Shown here piece by piece: positions 1 through 6,346 of a stretch of 13,951 nucleotides of DNA (the stretch's first letter is position 1; every line of letters begins with the position of its first letter). Where the stretch lies: positions 1-13,951 of the forward strand of contig CAYVGO010000058.1 in the NCBI GenBank assembly GCA_964450725.1. The letters are read 5' to 3'. Both the position numbers and the translations under genes were made by a program. This stretch comes from CAYVGO01 sp964450725 (GTDB lineage Bacteria > Bacteroidota > Bacteroidia > Bacteroidales > UBA932). The notes under the pieces were generated by a model. The model did no database searches, was not told where the DNA came from, and saw only the letters and a list, made by a program, of their open reading frames with translations.

Positions 1-251
1 TTCTTACTTTCCAATCGGAATAGGACAATAAACCACTGTTTATTCTTACTTTCCAATCGGAAGAAGACAATAAACCACTGTTTTTTCTTACTTTCCAATC
101 GGAAGAAGACAATAAACCACTGTTTATTCTTACTTTCCAATCGGAATAGGACTAAAAACCACTGTTTATTCTATTTTCCAATCGGAAAAAGACAATAAAC
201 CACTGTTTTTTCTTACTTTCCAATCGGAATAGGACAATAGAATACTGTTTT
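1..251. repeat. Tandem array of six 42-bp units with hairpin-forming cores, cut by left window edge
   Basis: Six head-to-tail units are visible at 1-42, 43-84, 85-126, 127-168, 169-209 and 210-251. The fifth is 41 bp. Each unit holds two small palindromes. The first is TTCC-AATC-GGAA. The second spans the unit junction as AATAAAC-CACT-GTTTATT when the unit ends in TTTA. Units differ mainly just after GGAA (TAGG, GAAG or AAAG) and at the last base. The last unit is degenerate in its second palindrome (AATAGAATACTG), as expected at an array edge. The whole unit is conserved, with no unique spacers, so this is not a CRISPR. It lies directly upstream of the promoter of the plus-strand gene at 388. 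Its true length is unknown because it continues past base 1. Confidence 0.95.
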
Positions 252-306
252 TCATTGTAGTATATCAAAGAATACTTCGTTGAAAGAAGAATTTAACTTT
301 AGAATG

Positions 307-338
307 TATTGTAACAACAGAAAATATACTTATATTTG
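307..338 (+). promoter_or_regulatory. Bacteroidota-type promoter of the DUF6261-like gene
   Basis: A TATTG -33 element (307-311) is followed after 19 bases by TATATTTG (331-338), a perfect match to the TAnnTTTG -7 consensus of the Bacteroidota primary sigma factor. Transcription should start near 342, leaving a leader of about 45 bases before the ATG at 388. The promoter lies inside the open frame that runs upstream from 388, which argues against any earlier start codon. Confidence 0.75.
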
Positions 339-387
339 TCACCGTATTTGTTTTTTTTCAATTATACAATCTTTAAACCTAAAATTT

Positions 388-1119
388 ATGAAAGAAATTA
401 CATCAATTAGCCTTGACAGATTAAATAACGGGGCACACTTTACATTTGTTACCAATGTATTAACCAAAGCAGAAGCGGACACCAAAGTAAGTAATCGTGT
501 TGCTCCGCTAATATTAACCTTTAAAAACGCTGTCAAGAAAGAAGAAGAGGCTTTGATAACCTCTAAAAAGAGTTTGCTTTCTGACAAGATTGCAGAAACA
601 GATCATTGGAGAGATACGCTTTATAGCGGTTACAAAAAAGGACTCAGCGGGTTCAAAGATTTTCCTGTAGAGGAGCAGGCCACTGCCTACAAAGTTTTGT
701 GGCAACATGTCAAAGATTATAACATTAATCCTAAAGATCAATTGGACAAGGAAACGGGATTGTTGATTAATTTTATTAACGACTTGCAAACCAAGTTGGC
801 TCCACACGTAGCAACATTGGGACTTACGGTATTGGTTGAAAAATTGAAAGATGCCAACGAGCAACTGAGAAACCTGACGGCAAGCCGTACTGAAGAAATC
901 AGTCACAGGGAAACAGGTGCTTTGAGAAATGCCCGACTTCAAACCGATGAAGCCTATAAAAATATTGTTCGTACCATTAATGCAGTAGTACTTTTAGAAG
1001 GTGAAGCCGACTATATCCCTTTTATAGACTACATGAATACAGAAATTACACACTATAAGCGTGAAGTAATTTACCGCCGAAAAACGTCAACAGACAGTAC
1101 TCCACAACCGGAAGAATAA
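388..1119 (+). CDS. DUF6261-type protein, function unknown
   Basis: A 243-residue soluble protein with no signal peptide or membrane segment. It is rich in Lys, Glu and Leu and probably almost wholly alpha-helical. The N-terminus (MKEITSISLDRLNNGAHFTF) resembles my memory of DUF6261 proteins of Bacteroidales, which open with a similar L-x-N-x-x-H-F-x-F stretch and have about this length. This is recognition from memory, not a search. The frame is open back to a TTG at 280. I chose ATG 388 because the promoter at 307-338 lies within that extension and because the family-like N-terminus begins there. No Shine-Dalgarno is visible, only an A-rich stretch, which is normal in this phylum. The gene is monocistronic, with its own promoter and terminator, and sits directly downstream of a tandem-repeat array. 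The role of the family is not known to me; the helical, charged makeup gives no enzymatic hint. Confidence 0.8.
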   Translation: MKEITSISLDRLNNGAHFTFVTNVLTKAEADTKVSNRVAPLILTFKNAVKKEEEALITSKKSLLSDKIAETDHWRDTLYSGYKKGLSGFKDFPVEEQATAYKVLWQHVKDYNINPKDQLDKETGLLINFINDLQTKLAPHVATLGLTVLVEKLKDANEQLRNLTASRTEEISHRETGALRNARLQTDEAYKNIVRTINAVVLLEGEADYIPFIDYMNTEITHYKREVIYRRKTSTDSTPQPEE

Positions 1120-1146
1120 CAAATTGTTATAACCCGACTTATCATA

Positions 1147-1181
1147 AAAGGTTGTTCCTCAATAAAGGAGCAGCCTTTTTT
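1147..1181 (+). terminator. Rho-independent terminator of the DUF6261-like gene
   Basis: Arms 1147-1159 and 1166-1178 form a 13-bp stem around a 6-base loop (CAATAA), followed by a T run to 1181. Two pairs are G-U wobbles in the plus-strand RNA. In the minus-strand RNA they would become C-A mismatches, so the structure favours termination of the rightward gene. It may still act weakly on leftward transcripts coming from the gene ending at 1218. Confidence 0.88.
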
Positions 1182-1217
1182 AGTATAACCCCGGTTTTGG
1201 CGTGTAATGACAAAGGA

Positions 1218-1778
1218 TTATTCTCTATTTATAGGGAAAACATATTGTAACCCGATACCGGTATATAACCCTACTCCATGCTGTGGTGTTGGAAAAATAG
1301 ATAGATTACTCTGATGAGTATATCGAAGGGAAGCACCGAGATAAATGATTTTAAAAAAATAAAGTCGGCATCCGACATCGACATAGCAGTTTTCAAAATT
1401 TCCAAACCCTCTGAAGGCGTTGTGAACATTACTATAAACTTCCATGTTGATATAAGGAGTTGATTGACCGCTGTCAAACATTTTACTGACCCCTAACGTT
1501 AAACCCGGTAATACTTTTGCTTCTCTGGTATCAAGATTATTGATATATGCCATTTCAAACGCGGCACTTAGTCCTAATCCTGACGGAAAAACATAGCCGC
1601 CCGAAATTCCGTTATTAAAACTGCCGGAATTGTCGGAAACAATACTGATTCCGCTGGATAGTCCCAGAGAAATACCTTGAAAAGATTGCGGCTTTTTCGG
1701 ACGAAAGTCGGGTTGTGAAGATAAAAAAAAAGGAAACAGAAAGCAGGAAAGAAGAAGTAGTGTAATTTTTGTTTTCAT
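1218..1778 (-). CDS. Small outer-membrane beta-barrel-like protein, hypothetical
   Basis: A 186-residue exported protein. Residues 1-21 are a clear signal peptide (MKTKIT, then a Leu/Phe-rich core ending near FLSSQ). The rest alternates hydrophobic and polar residues with many Gly, Ser, Tyr and Asn and with Gly/aromatic turns, ending in a strand-like LQYVF. That pattern fits a small barrel of roughly eight strands in the outer membrane. I recognise no named family, and porin, adhesin and structural roles all remain open. Its start lies 48 bases after the stop of the upstream peptidase gene. I see no consensus promoter in that gap, so the two are probably cotranscribed. The gap itself holds a small AT-rich direct repeat (GAATTGT twice). 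The 3' end faces the DUF6261-like gene tail to tail. Confidence 0.75.
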   Translation of the reverse strand: MKTKITLLLLSCFLFPFFLSSQPDFRPKKPQSFQGISLGLSSGISIVSDNSGSFNNGISGGYVFPSGLGLSAAFEMAYINNLDTREAKVLPGLTLGVSKMFDSGQSTPYINMEVYSNVHNAFRGFGNFENCYVDVGCRLYFFKIIYLGASLRYTHQSNLSIFPTPQHGVGLYTGIGLQYVFPINRE

Positions 1779-1826
1779 AATTGTAGAATTGTGGAATTGT
1801 TTAACTGTTTAATCGTCAATCGTAAA

Positions 1827-2909
1827 TTATCCATTATTTTCCATGTTTTCGATCAATTGCTCAATAATGGTATAAACTTCGTAGAGTTTTTTGACATCCA
1901 TCCGTTTCAGATTGTCTCTAAAACTGTGGATATTACCAAAAGCGACGGGACTTAATTGGCTGGCGAAGTCCTGAGCACTTAACGTATTGTCTGAGGCAAA
2001 ATAGATCACCGGCACTTCTTTCTTTTTTTTGGGTCGGGCAAAATAACTTCGTTGCGGCAAAAAAGCACCACCCACCGCATTAAATAAGAGACTTTTTCCA
2101 AAATCTCCAACAAAACCGGTATTAGAGAATGAAGAGTGGTCGCTAAATCCAAATACTGCGGGTTTGTAGTTATACGGCATAGATATATTTATTTTTTTGA
2201 CAATAGTGTCTATCATGTAGTAAAAGCGTCCGTCGTAATCAAACGCCGTTAAAAAGTTATTGGAAGCCTTTTTATCTCCCACACAATCTACATTGATAAT
2301 ACAACAGATATTGTCGAACTCCTTTTGTTTCAAAGAGGCTACGTGTAACCGCGAACCGCGTAGTCCGTTTTCTTCGGCAGCGGCAAAGAGCAGCCGATAA
2401 CTGTATCGAGGCTTTACGGGTCGCCGGTGGAGATATTTGGCAACTTCTAAAAGTACGGAGCAACCCGAAGCATTGTCGAGAGCTCCCTGTGTAAAGGAGA
2501 GATATTGAAAAGGGACATCTAACAATCCGTTGGTTATTCCGGTGCCGATGTTAAACAGATTGCCGTCAATTTTATCAATATGTGCCGTCAAATAAATTAA
2601 ACTGTCGGTTTCACCTTTAAAATCAACAATCACATTATATTGATGCGGTGAAAACCAATCGACCCACTGTTTGGTTATTTGTGTTGATAACCCGTAATCT
2701 GTCAACAGTTTTTCTACCTGCTTTATCCGTCCTCTGTTTTTTCCTGCATTGACAATGCTTTCCATGCTTTCTTTCAACCCTTGCGCATGGTCAGCCGCCA
2801 TGTTGTCGTGGTGATACGAAACATCTGACTTTGCCAAAGGATGCATGGTTTTATAAGAACAAGCAAAAAGGAAGGGGAAAAGAATGAGGAATATAAAATG
2901 AATTTTCAT
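1827..2909 (-). CDS. M28-family zinc peptidase, lipoprotein
   Basis: A 360-residue metallopeptidase-like protein. A short signal peptide ends in the lipobox LFAC, so Cys17 should be lipidated and the enzyme anchored in the envelope. The expected M28 two-zinc ligands are all present in order: His110 in TAHID (with Asp112, the usual H-x-D), Asp145 in GALDNASG, the Glu179-Glu180 pair in AAEENGLRGS, Asp208 in INVDCVG, and His258 in FSDHSSF. This argues for an active aminopeptidase-like enzyme that cleaves peptides one residue at a time. Bacteroidota also have M28-fold glutaminyl cyclase lipoproteins, but those carry motifs such as AHWDT and an EDYG segment that are absent here. Substrate unknown. 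The gene is first in a probable operon with the barrel-like protein at 1218-1778. No consensus promoter is visible in the 90 bases upstream. Confidence 0.88.
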   Translation of the reverse strand: MKIHFIFLILFPFLFACSYKTMHPLAKSDVSYHHDNMAADHAQGLKESMESIVNAGKNRGRIKQVEKLLTDYGLSTQITKQWVDWFSPHQYNVIVDFKGETDSLIYLTAHIDKIDGNLFNIGTGITNGLLDVPFQYLSFTQGALDNASGCSVLLEVAKYLHRRPVKPRYSYRLLFAAAEENGLRGSRLHVASLKQKEFDNICCIINVDCVGDKKASNNFLTAFDYDGRFYYMIDTIVKKINISMPYNYKPAVFGFSDHSSFSNTGFVGDFGKSLLFNAVGGAFLPQRSYFARPKKKKEVPVIYFASDNTLSAQDFASQLSPVAFGNIHSFRDNLKRMDVKKLYEVYTIIEQLIENMENNG

Positions 2910-3205
2910 GATGTTAAATTAAGAATGTAGTGCACATTAAGTGAAATAAAATAACCATTGAGAGATTCTGAATCCATATAATATATTTATTGCCTACGGC
3001 TAAGTAACCATAACTTGTTCTATTTTTATTGACATATAGGTACTAACGGGCTATTTCTACATTACCGCAGGCAGTTCATAGCAATAGACAATAAGATTGT
3101 AAGAAACATTTCAAATAATTTAATTGAGTTAGGCATTTTGAAGATATAAGAATATCATTGTTTTTCAAGTTCTAATACAGTTTAGCCCAATACCTAATAT
3201 GAGTA

Positions 3206-3391
3206 ATGACTCAAAAGGAGCAGTCATTTCAACAAAACAGGCAATCGAATGCAAAGATATACAAAAAAATGAGCCATTCCACGGAAAAATTAACTTTTTT
3301 AAACTATTACGGTTTGATGAACCCAAATTACGCATTAGCAAATTATACTCAAACAAAATTGGTTTACGAAAGTTTTCCGGTAACCAGGTAG
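3206..3391 (+). CDS. Possible small ORF, 61 codons, beside an attC-like palindrome
   Basis: An ATG-to-TAG frame encodes a basic, Gln/Asn/Lys/Tyr-rich peptide (MTQKEQSFQQ at the start, YESFPVTR at the end). There is no signal peptide and no family I recognise. It has no visible promoter. The main reason to keep it is position: its TAG stop (3389-3391) lies within the outer arm of the palindrome at 3386-3471, as cassette genes often end at their recombination site. It could equally be a chance frame. Confidence 0.2.
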   Translation: MTQKEQSFQQNRQSNAKIYKKMSHSTEKLTFLNYYGLMNPNYALANYTQTKLVYESFPVTR

Positions 3392-3471
3392 CGACATTGC
3401 GTGCAACCTCTAATCGGCGAAACTGCTTGTGCCTATTTGTTATGGAGACGTTGTGTGCAATGCCTCTACCT
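3386..3471. repeat. Imperfect 86-bp palindrome with attC-like layout
   Basis: The arms pair in blocks separated by small internal loops. AGGTAG (3386-3391) pairs with CTACCT (3466-3471). CATTGC (3395-3400) pairs with GCAATG (3457-3462). After an unpaired GTGC/GTGT stretch, AAC (3405-3407) pairs with GTT (3450-3452). After one C/C mismatch, TCT (3409-3411) pairs with AGA (3446-3448). The apical part is about 34 bases. Two paired boxes, an unpaired spacer between them and a variable tip is the architecture of integron attC sites. However, the canonical GTTRRRY core is not present (GTTGTGT instead), so the name is only a likeness. Confidence 0.45.
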
Positions 3472-3530
3472 ATTAGTTTGTGCTCCCATTTTTCTAATGT
3501 TTAATTGGTGTCAAAGTTTTGCGAGACAAT

Positions 3531-3565
3531 AAAAAAGGGCTGACTCCGTTTTAGGAATCAGCCCT
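3531..3565 (-). terminator. Rho-independent terminator of the susC-susD-lipoprotein operon
   Basis: Read on the minus strand, arms 3565-3554 and 3547-3536 form a 12-bp stem (GGGCTGATTCC against GGAGTCAGCCC, plus a closing A-T, one G-U wobble) with a 6-base loop, and the T run is at 3536-3531. It begins 37 bases after the stop codon of the third gene. The wobble is in the minus-strand RNA, whereas the plus-strand RNA would have a C-A mismatch, which supports leftward use. Confidence 0.92.
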
Positions 3566-3602
3566 CATCTATCCGAGAACAATATTTTATTGCTTAAAGT
3601 AT

Positions 3603-4874
3603 CTATTCTTTAGTATAATCTCTTTTGGGAGAACATTTCAGGGTCAATAGAACTTCTCCAACATCACCTGCCGGAGTCAATGACTTTTTCACAACTTCTA
3701 AAAAGCCATAATAAGTTACATCTGCTATTGAGTCAACCTTAGGGTCTTTTTTGCTTTTCACCACTTCTTTATTCAAGAGTTTCACCGCATGGTGTTGTGT
3801 TCCTGGTGCATTTACAGAGATACTTGTGTCTTTTGCCCCATCTGAATAAATCTTTTCAGCTTCCACTCGACTACCGGTTTTAAACACTGTTTCGTTAGCA
3901 GGTACAAATGTCACTCTGTTTTCGTTTGGACTTTTATCACCAATCGTAGCAATTTTCAACTCACCACTACCACTCTCTTTATATAAGTGGAAAAACTGTA
4001 AGGAGTCTACATAATTCAGATTTAAAAGGCTTAAGTATTTATATGACTTTCCCTCCAGAATACTGAAAAGAGTCTGTACGGAATCTGTCTTTGTCAATGT
4101 TATTCCATTATTAGAAAAAGGAAGTCTTTGAGAAAAGGCATTATTCTTATAAGTCAACGTTGTGGCAATGTTTTTAGCCAAAGCATCTACCTTTACAGGC
4201 TCTTTATACTCTTTGACCAAAAAATTACCACCAGAATGCACACTAAGTTCGTAAATAATAGTATCCTTACCTCCTACCAAGTTGGTATTGTTAATTTCTG
4301 AGAGTGTGTAGTGGATTGTTTTTATGTGCGGCTTATTGTTTACGTCATTAAGCGTTACCGGAGCGAAACTTCCTGAAGTATTCACCTTTCTGCCTACTGT
4401 CCACGTAAGGCCTTCAATGTTTTTATTCAGTGTAATGGTTACGGTATCTTCAATCGTCTTACCTTCTATTCCTTTATACGATTTACCATAGGTCAACGCT
4501 TTTGGAAAAATACTTTTGTATTCAATATAAGATTCTCTCATGATACCCTCTGCTTCTGCTCTCAATACAAATACAGAAGTATCTACCTTCAGGGTACCAA
4601 ATTCTTCTTTTGTTATTACAAAAGATGCCGGTTTTACTCCCAAGTCTTTGATTTTTGTCATCTCCCCATTCGTCATATCATAACTATATAGCGTAAAAGT
4701 AAGATTTCCTACATTTTCTCCGCTCAAGTTTACATCAAATGCAGACTCTATATCAAAAAACTGCATGAAATCTAAATAAGGAATATTTTTATTGGGATTA
4801 GACACCACAGGTTCATTTTTTGAACACTGTAGAAAAATAATACTAATGGCTATTAAAAAAACTATTTTCTTCAT
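3603..4874 (-). CDS. Lipoprotein, third gene of the susCD operon, function unknown
   Basis: A 423-residue lipoprotein. A short signal peptide ends at FLQC, giving lipidated Cys17, followed by SKNEP. The lysine and acidic residue just after the cysteine are a partial match to the signal that sends Bacteroidota lipoproteins to the cell surface. The mature part is dominated by beta-strand-like segments with many Thr, Ser, Asn and Lys and no catalytic motif that I can see. I do not recognise a family. Its place as the last gene, 29 bases after susD and before a strong terminator, matches surface glycan- or ligand-binding lipoproteins that accompany SusCD pairs and assist capture of the substrate. 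That role is inferred from position only. A single cysteine near the C-terminus (LKCSPKR) is the only one in the mature chain besides the lipid anchor. Confidence 0.85.
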   Translation of the reverse strand: MKKIVFLIAISIIFLQCSKNEPVVSNPNKNIPYLDFMQFFDIESAFDVNLSGENVGNLTFTLYSYDMTNGEMTKIKDLGVKPASFVITKEEFGTLKVDTSVFVLRAEAEGIMRESYIEYKSIFPKALTYGKSYKGIEGKTIEDTVTITLNKNIEGLTWTVGRKVNTSGSFAPVTLNDVNNKPHIKTIHYTLSEINNTNLVGGKDTIIYELSVHSGGNFLVKEYKEPVKVDALAKNIATTLTYKNNAFSQRLPFSNNGITLTKTDSVQTLFSILEGKSYKYLSLLNLNYVDSLQFFHLYKESGSGELKIATIGDKSPNENRVTFVPANETVFKTGSRVEAEKIYSDGAKDTSISVNAPGTQHHAVKLLNKEVVKSKKDPKVDSIADVTYYGFLEVVKKSLTPAGDVGEVLLTLKCSPKRDYTKE

Positions 4875-4903
4875 AATCTATTATTTTATCATATTATCAA
4901 TAT

Positions 4904-6331
4904 TTATTCTCCGCCGGCAAACCAAACTTTTTGTGTATAAACATAGTTTGGATTTTGGGTTATTGCTGCAACATTCGGATTGGTTGTTTCGTCAGAACCT
5001 CCATAAAAAAATCGAAGCGGAAAGTTTTTTGTATTTTTCAATACAATATTATCTTCACCCATTGCTTTCCACCGTCTGTAATCGTTATATGCCTCTACAG
5101 CCTCTTCTTCAAAGAATGCCAAATACTTTTGCATTTGAATTTCGGGCAGTAATGCAGTACCGCTTTTTGTTGTAATGTTGGCAGCAATATAGTCTGAAGC
5201 AACACCTGCTAAACCTACATTAACCTTTGAGAATGCAGCTGTAACAGCTTTTCCTAAGGCTGCTTTTGCATTCGCTTCATCACCACTTCTATAATATGCT
5301 TCGGCTTTCAAAAACTCAATTTCATGATAACTCAACAAATAAGTGGGAGCCGTGATGATGCTTAACCCTGAAATACCGTATTTATCTTGCACCTGTTCGG
5401 AAACACCATTTTCGGCAAATAAGACTGTTGGTGCAGATGCAGCAGGTTTAACAAAGAATTTTGCTCTGCGAGGGTCATTACGGTTATCCATTTTTTCTTT
5501 CAAGCTCTGGCTGCTGCCAAAGTAGTTTCTGTCTTGATAAAATCTATAAAACGGACTTTGCGTACTACTTCCGTTATATTTGATTTGTGCTTGCTCGTCG
5601 GCAGATGCAAAAGATTTATCGGCATACTCAAGTACTTTTGCGTAATTAGGCGCTTTTGCAGAAAGCCGCATGGTATAACGCGCTTTTAAACCATAAGCAA
5701 ACTTAATCCATTGGTCAGCATTTCCGCCGTATAGAAAATCTTGTATTCCCAAAGAGGCAAAGTCTGTATCTTTTGTTAAGTTAAGAATCGCGTCATCTAA
5801 AATTGTCTGAATCTGAGCATAAATATCTTGTTGCTTATCTAACTTTGCTTGATAAATCTCTCCGGGTTGCAAGGCTTCACTCCAAGGTACATCACCCATT
5901 ACATCTGTAAGTATTCCTAAATTAAGAGCGGTTAAAACTTGCGCCACTCCCAAAGCATGGAAGTTTCCCTCCTCTTTTCCTCCGGCAGAACATCTCATTA
6001 TAACACCTTTTAAGTTATACAAGTTAGCATAAGTTGTATTCCAAGTATTGTTATAAGTCGTGCTGCTTGTCGGTTCAGAGACTCTAATTTCGGCATTATA
6101 CATTTGGTTGAAAATACCGGCATTGTGTTCAATATATACGGATGAGTAGAATGCAAAATCTCCGCTTACAACAGAAAACGCCGTAGATATCATTGCATCG
6201 GGCAATGCATATTTGGCTTCCATATCTGTTGGATTGTTAGTATTTTTATTGATTTCGTCCATGTAATCTTCGCAACCGATAAAACCGATTCCGAAAGTTG
6301 TCAGTAACAGTAAATATATTATTTTTTTCAT
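4904..6331 (-). CDS. SusD/RagB-like outer-membrane substrate-binding lipoprotein
   Basis: A 475-residue lipoprotein of the SusD-like type (closest in feel to the SusD-like_2 group). The signal peptide ends in FIGC, so Cys20 is lipidated. The following EDYMDE is acidic, as in surface-exported lipoproteins of this phylum. Recognisable features are the helical TPR-like start, the MGDVPWSEA stretch around residues 145-153 (compare DVPYSEA in the family), the GGNADQWIKFAYGLKARYTMRLS segment (about 202-224, key residues Trp208, Lys216, Arg218 and Arg222), and the late YRRWKAMGED segment. SusD caps the SusC barrel, binding the ligand and opening like a lid. It starts 15 bases after the susC stop, so the two are tightly coupled. 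The substrate cannot be told from the sequence. Confidence 0.95.
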   Translation of the reverse strand: MKKIIYLLLLTTFGIGFIGCEDYMDEINKNTNNPTDMEAKYALPDAMISTAFSVVSGDFAFYSSVYIEHNAGIFNQMYNAEIRVSEPTSSTTYNNTWNTTYANLYNLKGVIMRCSAGGKEEGNFHALGVAQVLTALNLGILTDVMGDVPWSEALQPGEIYQAKLDKQQDIYAQIQTILDDAILNLTKDTDFASLGIQDFLYGGNADQWIKFAYGLKARYTMRLSAKAPNYAKVLEYADKSFASADEQAQIKYNGSSTQSPFYRFYQDRNYFGSSQSLKEKMDNRNDPRRAKFFVKPAASAPTVLFAENGVSEQVQDKYGISGLSIITAPTYLLSYHEIEFLKAEAYYRSGDEANAKAALGKAVTAAFSKVNVGLAGVASDYIAANITTKSGTALLPEIQMQKYLAFFEEEAVEAYNDYRRWKAMGEDNIVLKNTKNFPLRFFYGGSDETTNPNVAAITQNPNYVYTQKVWFAGGE

Positions 6332-6346
6332 AGGTATTCTTTTTGA

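Larger units (their letters stand above)
2910..3602. other. Gene-poor intergenic stretch of about 690 bases
   Basis: The stretch lies between the leftward M28 peptidase start and the end of the susCD operon. It holds a possible 61-codon ORF (3206-3391, plus), an attC-like imperfect palindrome (3386-3471) and the operon terminator (3531-3565). Other open frames here (3165-3356 minus and 3199-3504 plus) give unconvincing proteins and overlap each other. From 2910 to about 3200 I see nothing definite: no consensus promoter on either strand, no RNA gene and no transposase remnant. Confidence 0.6.

Noticed and set aside
1..198. Coding tandem repeat entering from the left edge
   Set aside because: One forward frame is open through units 1-4 (42 is a multiple of three), but it has no start in view and breaks at the one-base deletion in unit 5, stopping at 196-198. 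A reverse frame is open through units 3-1 but also lacks a start. The hairpins explain the conservation better, though coding further left cannot be excluded.
1..251. CRISPR array
   Set aside because: The full 42-bp unit is conserved from copy to copy; there are no unique spacers and the period is too short.
3165..3356. 63-codon minus-strand ORF
   Set aside because: It is antisense to the other small frames, has no promoter, and its product resembles nothing.
3386..3471. Confirmed integron attC site
   Set aside because: The fold is similar, but the GTTRRRY core is absent and there is no integrase or second site in the window; kept only as a likeness.
3199..3504. 101-codon plus-strand ORF
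   Set aside because: It runs through the palindrome, has a low-complexity Cys/Leu/Arg-rich tail of the sort produced by translating repeats, and overlaps a better-looking frame.
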